Notes: generated by a model from the sequence alone, not told the origin. 64,000 nt of DNA from VXYL01 sp965243095 (GCA_965243095.1 OZ251530.1:2852001-2916000), one strand, 5' to 3'. Shown: positions 8,955 through 18,668, numbered from the stretch's first letter. Translations and numbers: made by a program.

Positions 8955-11900
8955 ATGAGGCATATCGCAAACTCGCAAAGCTGCCGCGCCGGTGTCGTGC
9001 TGGCGCTGCTCGCATTCGCCGGCCAAGGCGCTTTGGCGCAAGACGAGGCCGAGGACGCGGATCTGGATGAAGAGGTGGTCGAGGCCACCGAGGAGGACGA
9101 GGACGAGGAGGAGGCGGAAGGCCAACCCATCGAGGAGGTGATCGTCACCGGCTCGTTCATTCGCCGGGACAACTTCAACGTGCCTTCGCCGATGGTGGTC
9201 ACCACCCAGCTGGACTTGGAGCTGGCCGGCACCACCGACCTCGGCGACGTCATCTTCGACCAGACCTTCCAGTACGGCGTGAACGCCAACGCCACGCCGT
9301 TCGAGGGCATCGGCGCCGACGACCAGCAGTGGAACCAAGGCCAAGAGGTGTGGGCGAACCTGCGCGGCCTTGGCACCCGCGCCACGATGACCATGATCGA
9401 CGGCCACCGCCTGCCGGCGGATACGAACACTTGGGGCCGCCGCGCCGGCGTGGACATCAACGGCAACTATCCGAACATCGCCATTGGCCAGATCGAGACG
9501 ATTCTCGACGGCGCATCCGCCCTGTACGGCGCGGAGGCGGTGGGCGGGGTCATCAATCTGATTCCCAAGAAGCGGTACGAAGGCATCGAAATCCGCTACG
9601 ACCACAGCCAAGCGATCGAGTCCGGCGCCCCGGTCACCAACTTGAGCCTCATCGCCGGCACCACCAGCGACCGCGGCAGCGTGATGTTCGCGATGGAGCT
9701 GCGCAATCAGGATCGCATGCGCTACACGGACCGGCCGGACTTCATTCCCAGCGCCGGGGATCCGTGGATCGGCGACCAATACACCCCGTGGTGGCACGAC
9801 GCCGGCGCCCGCAGCAATCCCGGCGAATTCCAAGTACCCATGCGGGGCGCCGACGGCACCCTCAAGCCGCGCAACTGGTGGGAGGACGCGATCACCGGCG
9901 ACTCCCCGGTGGGCCACGCCGCGACCGGGCGGGTGATGTCGGTTTCGCGCACGGATCCCGGTTGCGGCTACGGATTCGGCGCCGGCAACGACGATTGGGG
10001 CGGCAGCCCCACCGCGGCGCCGGGCGAAGAGCCCGGGCCGAATCAATGGCCGGCCGACGCCAGCGGCGACGATCGGCGCGACAACGGCGTCATCACCTAC
10101 AACGACTTGGCCAAGCACGGCAACTTCCTCAACGGCATGCTCCATCCGCATGTGAACATCGACCGCCTCGGCCGCCCGCGGGCCGGCCGTTGGGGCTTCA
10201 GCAGCGGCTGCATCATGTCGGTATCGGACATGCAGGACATGCAGGCCGAATCCCAAAACAACAAAGGCATGTCCTACTTCGAGTACCGCTTCAACGACAA
10301 CATCAAGGTGCGCGGCGAGGTGGTCATCTCCAACAACGACTACAACACCCGCGACGTCACCTCCGGCTTGGACGAAGTGGTACACGGCTCGTTGCTGCAT
10401 CCGCAAGCGCCCATCGTCATCGGAGAAAACCCGGGCAATCCCTTCCGCGCCTTCGCCGACGGCAGCGGCATGATGGGATTCACGGGCACCGAGAACAACC
10501 TTCTCGACTATGACGACGTGAACCGCAACGGCATCTACGACTATCTCCAGGAGCCCGGCGAGGCGTACATCTTCGCCCAAGACGCCAATGGCAACGGCAT
10601 CCCGGACCGCTCGTGGGGCAACGACGACGACGACGGCGACGGCAATGTGGACGCCGACCCCAGCGCCGAAGGGGCAATCGCCGCCGTGGTGGTGCTGTTG
10701 CCGGTGGACGTGGACAGCGACAACGACGGCATTCCCGACCGCTTCGACCCGGACATGGTGGGCAACGGCGGGGTGCGCCTCTTCGAGGACGTGCAGGTGC
10801 GCAGCCAGTTGAACGCGCATCCGAAGAATCCGCGCAACAACAACATCGACTGGGCAAAAAACGACAACGGCATCCTGATCTACAAGCGGCGCTTCATCCG
10901 CGACAACACGCGGCTGCGCCTCGGCACCGAGATCAACATCCCCAACACCGAGTGGATCATCGACGCGGACTACGTTTGGGCGAAAGGCAAACGGGTCAAC
11001 AACTACCCGGAGCCGCAGCTCTCGGATTACGTGAAGGCGTTGCGCTGCGAAGGCGGGCCGAACGGCAACAGCTGTTGGAACCCGTTCACCACGCAATACC
11101 TCAACACCAACGAAGACGGTCAGTTCATCGGCGACGAAACCAACAAGTTCCCGGAGGAGAACAATCCGGGCTGGACGCCGCCGGACGCGCCGGAGGTGAA
11201 CACCGAGACTGAGGTGCGCAACGCCGGCCTCATCATGACCTACGACCTGCAAGACCTCGGCATGAATCTGGTGGACCTCGTGGCCTCGACCGGCCGGCTG
11301 TTCGACCTGCCGTACAACGATGAACCCGTGGGCTTCGCCATCGGTGTGCATTACCGCGTGGAGTCCGAAGAATACAAGCCCAGCTCGCCCAACCAAACGG
11401 GCACGGGCGGTGGCAAACGCGGATTGCGGGAAAGCGACCAGATCACTTGGGCGTACTTCGCGGAGTTCCGGTTGCCGTTGCTCAATCATGAGCGCTGGGG
11501 CGAGATGGAGCTGCAATTGGCCGCCCGCTACGCGGAAGTGGAAACCCGCGGCATCGTCGGCCAAGAGGGCATTGCGGTGTTCGACACCTTGATTCCCAAG
11601 GTGGCGTTCAGCTGGGCGCCCACCGAGTGGCTTTCCGTGCGCAGCAGCATGACGGAGGGCTTCGTGACCCCCGGTCTTTACGCCTTGTTCGGCACCCCCG
11701 GCCAGTTCGACGCATCTACCGGCCGCGGTTCCCGTTCGTCCCAGACCGTCAACGACTACATCTGCGACGGCCTGCCGGAATTGGACGATTGCGAGGGCGC
11801 CACCCTCGGTGGCGGGGTGCAAAGCGTGCAGGTGGGCGCCAGCCCGAACAGCGCGCTGGGGCCCGAAACCTCGGATCTGGTCAACGCCGGCTTCTCGTTG

Positions 11901-13022
11901 CGCGCCGCCGATGGCGATCTGGTCTTCGACCTCGACTGGACGGTTGTGGACTTCAACGGGCGCGTGGAGCAGATCGGCGGCTCGTCCAACGTCGCCTCCA
12001 ACGCCGCTGGTTTTGAAGACTATGTGCTGCAGAGCTGCCCCGGCACGGTGTTCGATTGGGACAACGTGAACCGCATGGGACGCAGCGCGGAAGACGAAGC
12101 GCTGGTGAACGCGCTGGCCATGACGCCGGATCCGGTGCAGGCTTTCCGCGACCAAGCCAGCCAAGCGGAGCTCGACTGCCGTTTGAACGCCGCGCTCATG
12201 TGGGTGAACAGCGTGGCCAAGGGCGGCTTCGGCGAGCAGGGACTCGGCGGTTCGGCGCTCGTTCGCGGCGGCGGCCCCAACGGTCTGCGGCTCACCACGG
12301 TGGACTCGCCGTGGGTTCAGCAAGGCCGTCAGCGCACCGAGACGGTCATCTACGCGCTGCGCTACAACTTCGACAGCACCGATGTGCCGTTTCTGCCGGA
12401 CGATTTCGGCAGCTTCACGTTCAACATCAGCGCTACGCAGATGCTGGAGTCGAGCTTGACGCGCTACACGGCCACGACCTGCCCGGACGCAGCGCGCAAC
12501 AGCATCGGCCTTTGCCCGGGCGACAATCCCCAAGCCGGCATCAAGATCAACGGCGTTGGCAACCGCAACGGCACCAGCTTCGCCGGGCCCGGCGAGGGCC
12601 TTTACTCGCCGCTGCCGCCGGCCCCGGAGTTCCGCGTGGGCATGACTTTGCGCTGGTTCCGCGACAACCACACCTTGTCCCTGTCGGGCAATTGGCACGA
12701 CTCCATCACCAACAAGAACATCGCGTGGGACGAGCTGCGGGAGCGCAATCTGTTGAGCGCCGCGGACGCCGGCATCGCCGAGGAGGACCGGTGCAGCCGG
12801 CAACCGAGTTTCGTCTGCGAGATCGAATCGCAGATGTACTGGGATTTGAGCTACTCCTACAACAAGCCGGAGTACCTGGGCCTCAACTGGAACGTCAACG
12901 TGGCGTTCCGCAACGTGTTCGACAACTATCCGACGCCGAAGACCATGCCGGCCGGCCACGAGGGGTATTTGGATCGGATCATGGGGCGCACGGCCTACGT
13001 TCGGCTCACCGTTCGGCTCTAG
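8955..13022 (+). CDS. Large TonB-dependent outer-membrane receptor
   Basis: 1355 residues from the ATG at 8955 (GGAGGG 8 bases upstream). A signal peptide ends near residue 29 (ALLAFAGQGALAQ). About 30 residues rich in Asp/Glu follow, then a TonB-box-like segment (IEEVIVTGSFIRR), the plug domain (LDGASALYGAEAVGGVINLI around residues 185-205) and a long beta-barrel ending at TVRL. Receptors of this type import scarce ligands using TonB energy; the ligand cannot be read from the sequence. The protein is longer than many receptors. It carries an aspartate-rich insert at about residues 555-600 (GNDDDDGDGNVDAD, then DVDSDNDGIPDRFDPD), like a thrombospondin type-3 calcium repeat. A terminator follows the gene. 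Confidence 0.95.
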   Translation: MRHIANSQSCRAGVVLALLAFAGQGALAQDEAEDADLDEEVVEATEEDEDEEEAEGQPIEEVIVTGSFIRRDNFNVPSPMVVTTQLDLELAGTTDLGDVIFDQTFQYGVNANATPFEGIGADDQQWNQGQEVWANLRGLGTRATMTMIDGHRLPADTNTWGRRAGVDINGNYPNIAIGQIETILDGASALYGAEAVGGVINLIPKKRYEGIEIRYDHSQAIESGAPVTNLSLIAGTTSDRGSVMFAMELRNQDRMRYTDRPDFIPSAGDPWIGDQYTPWWHDAGARSNPGEFQVPMRGADGTLKPRNWWEDAITGDSPVGHAATGRVMSVSRTDPGCGYGFGAGNDDWGGSPTAAPGEEPGPNQWPADASGDDRRDNGVITYNDLAKHGNFLNGMLHPHVNIDRLGRPRAGRWGFSSGCIMSVSDMQDMQAESQNNKGMSYFEYRFNDNIKVRGEVVISNNDYNTRDVTSGLDEVVHGSLLHPQAPIVIGENPGNPFRAFADGSGMMGFTGTENNLLDYDDVNRNGIYDYLQEPGEAYIFAQDANGNGIPDRSWGNDDDDGDGNVDADPSAEGAIAAVVVLLPVDVDSDNDGIPDRFDPDMVGNGGVRLFEDVQVRSQLNAHPKNPRNNNIDWAKNDNGILIYKRRFIRDNTRLRLGTEINIPNTEWIIDADYVWAKGKRVNNYPEPQLSDYVKALRCEGGPNGNSCWNPFTTQYLNTNEDGQFIGDETNKFPEENNPGWTPPDAPEVNTETEVRNAGLIMTYDLQDLGMNLVDLVASTGRLFDLPYNDEPVGFAIGVHYRVESEEYKPSSPNQTGTGGGKRGLRESDQITWAYFAEFRLPLLNHERWGEMELQLAARYAEVETRGIVGQEGIAVFDTLIPKVAFSWAPTEWLSVRSSMTEGFVTPGLYALFGTPGQFDASTGRGSRSSQTVNDYICDGLPELDDCEGATLGGGVQSVQVGASPNSALGPETSDLVNAGFSLRAADGDLVFDLDWTVVDFNGRVEQIGGSSNVASNAAGFEDYVLQSCPGTVFDWDNVNRMGRSAEDEALVNALAMTPDPVQAFRDQASQAELDCRLNAALMWVNSVAKGGFGEQGLGGSALVRGGGPNGLRLTTVDSPWVQQGRQRTETVIYALRYNFDSTDVPFLPDDFGSFTFNISATQMLESSLTRYTATTCPDAARNSIGLCPGDNPQAGIKINGVGNRNGTSFAGPGEGLYSPLPPAPEFRVGMTLRWFRDNHTLSLSGNWHDSITNKNIAWDELRERNLLSAADAGIAEEDRCSRQPSFVCEIESQMYWDLSYSYNKPEYLGLNWNVNVAFRNVFDNYPTPKTMPAGHEGYLDRIMGRTAYVRLTVRL

Positions 13023-13061
13023 GCTGGCGGGCCGGCGGCTGCGGCCGCCGGCACGGCCACT

Positions 13062-13102
13062 AACGCGGCGGCTTGTTGACAAGGCGCCGCGTTTCTTTTT
13101 TC
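13062..13102 (+). terminator. Rho-independent terminator after the receptor gene
   Basis: The 9-bp stem AACGCGGCG (13062-13070) pairs with CGCCGCGTT (13085-13093). An inner CTT/AAG pairing may extend it, and a T-rich tail (TCTTTTTT) follows. It lies 40 bases after the receptor stop and isolates that gene from the downstream lipoprotein gene. Confidence 0.85.
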
Positions 13103-13205
13103 CTTGCCGCGTCGGGTGGCGGTGCGCTGCTAGCTGACGCCGCCACCATCTCGGGCGGGCGGCGCTGAACGGAGCTTGCGAACGAGCGGCCTTGTTGCCA
13201 AGACC

Positions 13206-16200
13206 ATGTTGATGTGTGGGTTTCTCTCACCTCGCCGGGCCCTCGCGCTAACGGCCGTCGGCGCTTTGCTCGGTTGTGGCGGAGGCGGCGGGGGCGGTGG
13301 CGGCAATCCGGCGCCGGCGCCGCCGACGGGCGGGAGTGGCGGCGGCGTCTCCGCCAACACGTTCAGTTTCACCGAGATGGGCGATGCCGTGGGCCTCGTC
13401 GGCGGCGCTGGTTTCCACGCGGAGGTTGACGCCGAGTACGCCTCCGGCGGCCTCGCCGCGGTGGACTACGACGGCGACGGCCACATCGACGTCTATGTGC
13501 ATGGCAAGGGCTCGTGGCCCAACCGGCTGTTCGAGAACCGCGGCGACGGCACCTACGCGGAAGTGGCCGGGGAGATGGGCTTGGCGATAGACCATCGCGG
13601 CAGCGGCCCCACCTTCGCGGACATCGACGGCGACGACGATTTGGATCTCTTCGTCGGCGGCATCCAAGGGGATCCGTTCTATCTGATGCGCAACGACGGC
13701 GGCCGCTTCACCGACGTGAGCGCCTCCTCGGGCATCGCGCTGCTCACCTCCAACACCCTGTCCGCGACGTTCGCCGACTACGACCAGGATGGCGATTTAG
13801 ACCTGTTTCTAAGCCACTGGAACAGCCGCAGCCTGCGCGACACCGAGACCCTGTGGCGCAACCGCGGCGACGGCACTTTCGAGAGCTACAGTGTGCAGTC
13901 CGGCATCGCCCGGCAACTGTTCGACACCGGCAACGACTCGTTCACGCAGTTCTCCCTCGACTTCACGCTCACCCCCAACCTGAGCGACATCGATGACGAT
14001 GGCGACTTGGACCTGCTGATGACCGGCGACTTCGGCACCAGCCAGGTTTTCGTCAACGATGGCGACGGCACGTTCACCAAGACCACCGACCGCTTGGTGA
14101 TCACGGACGAGTTCGGCATGGGCGCGGCGGTCGGCGACTACGACAACGACGGCGACATGGACTGGTTCGTCACGTCCATCAACGGCTCGACCTTGGACGG
14201 CAGCTTCTCCGGCACCGGCAACCGCCTTTACCGCAACAACGGCGCCGGCGTGTTCAGCGACGCCACGGATGCGGCCGGCGTGGTGGAGGGCTATTGGGGC
14301 TGGGGCGCCTGCTTCGCGGATTTCGACAACGACGGCCACTTGGATCTGTTCCACACCAACGGCTGGCACTTGCCGGGCTACGAGTCCGACCCGCTGTTGT
14401 TCTTCCACGCCAACGGCGACGGCACCTTCACGGAGAAGGCCATCCCGCTCGGCCTCACGGAAACCGATCAAGGGCGCGGGGTCGCCTGCTACGACGGCGA
14501 CCGCGATGGCGACTTGGACATCGCGTTGACCAACAACAGCCAACATTCGCTGCGCTACTACCGCAACAATCTGCGCAACTCGAACCACTATCTGGCCGTC
14601 AAGCTGGTGAGCGAATCGGCCAACACCCGGGCGGTGGGGGCGTGGATCACCCTGCGCTCGTCCACCGGCACCCAAGTGCGCGAAATGCGCGCCGGCAACA
14701 ACTTCACCTCGCAAAATCCGGCCGAGGTTCACTTCGGACTGGGTTCGGCGACGGTTGCGGACTTGGAGGTGCGGTGGCCGGACGGCACCGTTTCCACCCA
14801 TCCGGGCATCGCCGCCGACCAGTTGATCACGCTGGAGCAAGCCGCGTTCACGTCCCGCTTGGTGGTGGAGCGCGCCAGCGGCAGCGGCGCCTACGCCGCG
14901 GGGGCCGACGTGCCGATCCGCGCCGAGCCGCGCATCGGCAACCACTACTTCTCGCACTGGTCGGCGACCGCCGGCACCATCGCCGATCCGCGCGCGGCCA
15001 CGACGACGTTCGTGATGCCGAGCGGCGGCGCCACCGTTACGGCGAACTACGTTCCGGGCGTTGCGTGGGACGCGGACGTGAGCGTGGCGCGGCGCTGGAA
15101 CGAGGTGTTGCTGCAGGCCATACGCGACGACTACGCCAGGCCGGTGGTGCATGCCCGCAATCTGTTCCACGTCTCGGCGGCGATGTGGGACGCTTGGGCG
15201 GCCTATGACGGCGTCGCCACTCCTTGGCTGCTCGGCGGCCGCCGCGCCGGTGCGCGCTGCGCCTTCGAGCGTCCGGAAGCGCCCATGGACATTGCGGTGG
15301 CGCGGGACGAAGCGCTGAGTTTCGCCGCCTACCGCATCATCCGCAGCCGTTTCCGCGCCTCGCCGGGCGCGAGCCGCATCGCCGAGGACGCGAACGCCTT
15401 GATGGCGGCGTTGGGCTACGACAGCGCCGACGAAGACGACGCCTACCGCAACGGGCGCGCCGCCGCGCTCGGCAACCACATCGCCGCTTGCTACCTGGCG
15501 TTCGGCTTGGCGGACAGCAGCAACGAGGCGAACGACTACGCGAATCGGATTTACGCGCCGGTCAATCCGGCGCTGGAGCCGCACCTGCCGGGCAATCCCC
15601 ATATCGTCGATCTGAATCGCTGGCAGCCGTTGCGGTTGCAGAGCTTCATCGATCAAGCCGGCAATCCGGTGGACAGCGAGCCGGAGTTTCTCGGCGCGGA
15701 GTGGGGCGCGGTGACGCCCTTCGCGCTGGACGAAAGCGCGGCGGCCATCCACCGTCGGGATGGCGGCGAGTACTGGGTGTACGGCGATCCCGGCCCGCCG
15801 CCTAAGGTGGACGGTGCGCTGGCGGAGCAATACAAGTGGGGTTTCGCGCTGGTGGCGCACTGGGCCTCGCACTTGGATCCGGCCGACGGCGTGATGGTGG
15901 ACATCTCGCCGGCCAGCGTCGGCAACGTGGCGTCCTATCCGCGGGCGTTCGAGGACTATCCGGCCTTCTATCCGCTCGCCGGCGGCGACTCGGGGCGTGG
16001 CTACTCGGTGAATCCCGCCACCGGGCAACCCTACGCGCCGCAAGTGGTGCCTCGGGGCGACTACAGCCGCGTGCTGGCGGAGTTCTGGGCCGACGGGCCG
16101 GAATCCGAAACGCCGCCGGGGCATTGGTTCGTCATCTTCAACGAGGTCAACGAGCATCCGCTGCTGGTGCGCCGCATCGAAGGCGCTGGCGCCGCGGTCG

Positions 16201-16919
16201 ATGCGCTGGAGTGGGACGTGAAGGGCTATTTCGCCTTGGGCGGCGCCATGCACGATTCCGCCATCGCGGCGTGGGGATTGAAGGGCTGGCACGACTACAT
16301 TCGCCCGATTTCCGCGCTGCGCGCCATGGCCGACCGCGGCCAAAGCACCGACTCCGAGTTGCCCGCCTACCATGTGGACGGCATACCCCTGCGCGACGGG
16401 CTCATCGAGCTGGTGGCGGCCGGCGACGCGCTCGCCGGCGAAGATGGCGAGAACGTGGACAAAATCAAAGTGCTCGCTTGGCGCGGCCCGGACTTCGTGG
16501 GCGACGACGGCAGCCCGGCGGGGGTCGGCTGGATACTCGCCGAGAACTGGTGGCCGTACCAGCGTCCGAGCTTCGTCACGCCGCCTTTCGCCGGCTACGT
16601 TTCCGGGCACTCCACCTATTCGCGCGCCGCCGCCGAGGTGCTCACCGCGCTTACCGGCGATGCGTACTTTCCCGGCGGCAAGAGCGGCTTCGAGGTGCCG
16701 GCCGACGAGTTTCTGGTGTTCGAGCGCGGCCCGTCGGTGGACATGACCTTGGAATGGGCCACCTATCGGGACGCCTCCGATCAGTGCAGCCTGTCGCGCA
16801 TCTGGGGCGGCATTCACCCGCCGGCCGACGATATCCCCGGCCGCTTGCTCGGCTTGGAAATCGGCCAGCGCGCGTTCGAGCGGGCGACGCTGTTCTTCGC
16901 CGGCACCGGCGACGGGTAG
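13206..16919 (+). CDS. Lipoprotein fusing CRTAC1 propeller, InlB-like repeat and vanadium haloperoxidase/PAP2 domain
   Basis: 1237 residues from the ATG at 13206; the frame opens at a TTG at 13176. A lipoprotein signal (ALTAVGALLGC, Cys24) leads into nine glycines and a Pro/Gly linker. Residues about 45-430 are FG-GAP/VCBS repeats, and about 455-535 an ASPIC/UnbV-like domain (VHFGLGSATVADLEVRWPDG). About 545-610 resembles a divergent InlB B-repeat (SHWSATAGTIADP, FVMPSGGATVTANY). Residues about 615-1230 match vanadium-dependent haloperoxidases. All three active-site signatures are present: K1026-x6-R1033-P, S1133-G-H1135, and S1197-R1198-x5-H1204-x3-D1208. Such enzymes oxidise halide with peroxide, though the same fold also serves as acid phosphatase. 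The ATG lacks a clear ribosome binding site. Confidence 0.93.
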   Translation: MLMCGFLSPRRALALTAVGALLGCGGGGGGGGGNPAPAPPTGGSGGGVSANTFSFTEMGDAVGLVGGAGFHAEVDAEYASGGLAAVDYDGDGHIDVYVHGKGSWPNRLFENRGDGTYAEVAGEMGLAIDHRGSGPTFADIDGDDDLDLFVGGIQGDPFYLMRNDGGRFTDVSASSGIALLTSNTLSATFADYDQDGDLDLFLSHWNSRSLRDTETLWRNRGDGTFESYSVQSGIARQLFDTGNDSFTQFSLDFTLTPNLSDIDDDGDLDLLMTGDFGTSQVFVNDGDGTFTKTTDRLVITDEFGMGAAVGDYDNDGDMDWFVTSINGSTLDGSFSGTGNRLYRNNGAGVFSDATDAAGVVEGYWGWGACFADFDNDGHLDLFHTNGWHLPGYESDPLLFFHANGDGTFTEKAIPLGLTETDQGRGVACYDGDRDGDLDIALTNNSQHSLRYYRNNLRNSNHYLAVKLVSESANTRAVGAWITLRSSTGTQVREMRAGNNFTSQNPAEVHFGLGSATVADLEVRWPDGTVSTHPGIAADQLITLEQAAFTSRLVVERASGSGAYAAGADVPIRAEPRIGNHYFSHWSATAGTIADPRAATTTFVMPSGGATVTANYVPGVAWDADVSVARRWNEVLLQAIRDDYARPVVHARNLFHVSAAMWDAWAAYDGVATPWLLGGRRAGARCAFERPEAPMDIAVARDEALSFAAYRIIRSRFRASPGASRIAEDANALMAALGYDSADEDDAYRNGRAAALGNHIAACYLAFGLADSSNEANDYANRIYAPVNPALEPHLPGNPHIVDLNRWQPLRLQSFIDQAGNPVDSEPEFLGAEWGAVTPFALDESAAAIHRRDGGEYWVYGDPGPPPKVDGALAEQYKWGFALVAHWASHLDPADGVMVDISPASVGNVASYPRAFEDYPAFYPLAGGDSGRGYSVNPATGQPYAPQVVPRGDYSRVLAEFWADGPESETPPGHWFVIFNEVNEHPLLVRRIEGAGAAVDALEWDVKGYFALGGAMHDSAIAAWGLKGWHDYIRPISALRAMADRGQSTDSELPAYHVDGIPLRDGLIELVAAGDALAGEDGENVDKIKVLAWRGPDFVGDDGSPAGVGWILAENWWPYQRPSFVTPPFAGYVSGHSTYSRAAAEVLTALTGDAYFPGGKSGFEVPADEFLVFERGPSVDMTLEWATYRDASDQCSLSRIWGGIHPPADDIPGRLLGLEIGQRAFERATLFFAGTGDG

Positions 16920-17213
16920 CTCTTGGGCGGGTCTCGTGGTACAAAGCGCACCCGACAATGCGCTGTGAACAGACTTCGTGCCGCGGTTGGCCGCGGCTCC
17001 GGGCGAGGAGAACAGCGAAATAGCCGTTCTCACTCGCTATTGGCGCTATTCGCGGCGTTTTCTTGCAAATCGGCCAATTCCAAGGGGCAAGAAAGCATGA
17101 AAAAGTCGCGCCGTTTGGGCGTGGCGGGGCGTACTGTTCAGGCCAGTCGGAAGCAGCGCAGCGAGCCATCGCGCCGCTTTCGATGTAAACTGCTAAACCA
17201 AGGAGGAACAGCA
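16920..17213 (+). other. Intergenic region upstream of the Sel1-like gene
   Basis: 294 bases. It contains imperfect inverted repeats built from AATAGC/GCTATT (about 17020-17055) without a T-run. An in-frame ATG at 17097 could extend the downstream protein by 39 mostly basic residues. The strong AGGAGG at 17201-17206 argues that translation starts at 17214 instead. No convincing promoter or RNA gene was recognised. Confidence 0.4.
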
Positions 17214-17870
17214 ATGTTCATCAAGCTGAGGAGCTTCACCACCATCCTGCGGCTGGGCCTCGGCGCCGTCTGCGCGGCGAGCATGGCGTTTGCCTACGCC
17301 GAGACGCAAGTCGAGGACGAGGACGTTGAAGAGGTGATTGTCACCGAGCAGCGCCTCCCCGACGACCTCAACCCGGTGCGAATCCAGCGCATCCGCGACG
17401 CCAACGGCAAAGGCGCCCGGCTCTACCGGCACGGCAACTACGGGGAAGCGTTCCCGTATCTGCTGACCGCCGCCAAGCGCGGCTTCAAGCTCGCCCAAGC
17501 CAGGGTGGGCTACATCTACCAAGAGGGGCTCGGCGGCGTCCAGCGCGACGCCATCGCGGCGATCGGATGGGTCGGAGTGGCCGCCGCCAGCGAAACGACG
17601 CCGGAGATTCGCAGCCACTTCAAGGCGATGATGAAAGCCGTGCCGGAGACGTTCCGCCCGCAAGCGGAGGCCATCGTGGCCGACTACCGAGAGCGCTACG
17701 GCGGCGACGCGGTCGGCAACCACTGCGAAAACAGGCGGCTGGCCGGCACGCACATCTCGCGGTTGAAATGCACGTTCGACGACGAGTTCGACTTCCGCGA
17801 TGGAATCCAGACCGCGGAGATCGACGGGCTGCTGAGCGTGCCCACCATCCCGCCGCCGCAGGAGAACTGA
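17214..17870 (+). CDS. Exported Sel1-like repeat protein with TonB-box-like N-terminus
   Basis: 218 residues, ATG at 17214 with AGGAGG seven bases upstream. A signal peptide (ILRLGLGAVCAASMAFAYA) is followed by an acidic stretch and EDVEEVIVTEQRLPDD, which resembles the segment after the signal peptide in TonB-dependent receptors. Residues about 65-120 resemble Sel1-type repeats (GARLYRHGNYGEAFPYLLTA, AQARVGYIYQEGLGGVQRD). The C-terminal part is unassigned and has two cysteines (NHCENRR, LKCTFDD) that may pair in the periplasm. Sel1 repeats mediate protein contacts. The stop codon shares its last base with the ATG of the next gene, so the two are probably co-translated. Confidence 0.82.
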   Translation: MFIKLRSFTTILRLGLGAVCAASMAFAYAETQVEDEDVEEVIVTEQRLPDDLNPVRIQRIRDANGKGARLYRHGNYGEAFPYLLTAAKRGFKLAQARVGYIYQEGLGGVQRDAIAAIGWVGVAAASETTPEIRSHFKAMMKAVPETFRPQAEAIVADYRERYGGDAVGNHCENRRLAGTHISRLKCTFDDEFDFRDGIQTAEIDGLLSVPTIPPPQEN

Positions 17871-18637
17871 TGCGGCGCATGCCCAGGCGGTTGTTTCTGC
17901 GCCCGGCAACGCCGCGAGCGGGCTTCGGCCTCCCGCTCGCGGCGTTGTTTGGCGCACTTGCCGTTTGCGCCCACGGCGAGGGCGCCGGCATCCGCTGCGA
18001 AGACCTGCCGGAGGATCAACGGGCGCTTTGCGAAGCGCTGGCGCAATGCTCATCCCGGCCTTCCGCCGCCGACCGCAAGGCATGTTTCGATGCCGCCTAC
18101 GAGGAACTGCGCCGCGTCGAGGCGCCGGCCGCGACGAGTGCCCAGGCGGAGGCCGCGCCAGTGGCCGCAACCGCCGAACCGCTCGTCGAGGAGCTGGTGG
18201 AACAGCCTCCTGACATCGCTCCCGAGGCGCCGCCTGCGGCTCGGGAACCGCGAGCGCAACCGGAGCGAAAACGCGACCGCAAGTGGTTCGGCTGGTTGCG
18301 TAGATCGCGTGCCGCAAACCCCAAGCCCGAGCCGGAAGCCACGCCCAGGCGCTTCAACGCCGTTGTCGAAGCCGTGTGGCAGCTCGTGCGCGGTCGCCAA
18401 GTGTTGTTGCTGGACGACGGCCTGCTGCTGGAGGGGCGCAGCGGCCCGGAATCCCGCGTCCGCGCCGGCGACACCGTCCAAGTCCAAGTGGCGAAGACCC
18501 TTAGCGGCGAGCAATACCGCGTCACGGCGCCCAGTCGGCGCAATTTCGAGATGGCGCGCCTGCGTTGCGACGAGGAACCCCAGCACACCCGCAAGTGCGT
18601 CGCGGCGCGCGGCAAGAATCCCAAAGCCGGCTGGTAG
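17870..18637 (+). CDS. Hypothetical exported protein, proline/alanine-rich
   Basis: 255 residues, starting one base into the previous stop (TGATG). The N-terminus may be a signal peptide (LPLAALFGALAVCAHG). A Cys-rich segment follows (RCEDLPEDQRALCEALAQCS, about residues 42-61), then a low-complexity linker rich in Ala, Pro and Glu. The C-terminal region (about 150-255) contains VVEAVWQLVRGRQVLLLDDG, and DTVQVQVAKTLSGEQYRVTA suggests a small beta domain. I do not recognise the family. Likely paired with the Sel1-like protein because of the overlap. It converges with cysS, 31 bases away. Confidence 0.7.
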   Translation: MRRMPRRLFLRPATPRAGFGLPLAALFGALAVCAHGEGAGIRCEDLPEDQRALCEALAQCSSRPSAADRKACFDAAYEELRRVEAPAATSAQAEAAPVAATAEPLVEELVEQPPDIAPEAPPAAREPRAQPERKRDRKWFGWLRRSRAANPKPEPEATPRRFNAVVEAVWQLVRGRQVLLLDDGLLLEGRSGPESRVRAGDTVQVQVAKTLSGEQYRVTAPSRRNFEMARLRCDEEPQHTRKCVAARGKNPKAGW

Positions 18638-18668
18638 GCAGCCGGTCGCTCTTTCAATCCGACGGCGG

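Noticed and set aside
8895..13082. Long open frame on the minus strand opposite the receptor gene
   Set aside because: It is a shadow produced by high GC codon bias; composition is low-complexity and no motif is visible, while the plus-strand frame has a complete receptor.
13809..17033. Long minus-strand frame opposite the haloperoxidase fusion
   Set aside because: Antisense shadow; the plus-strand frame has all catalytic motifs.
17097..17213. Upstream ATG extending the Sel1-like protein
   Set aside because: It would place a basic 39-residue segment before the signal peptide, and the AGGAGG at 17201-17206 supports the ATG at 17214.
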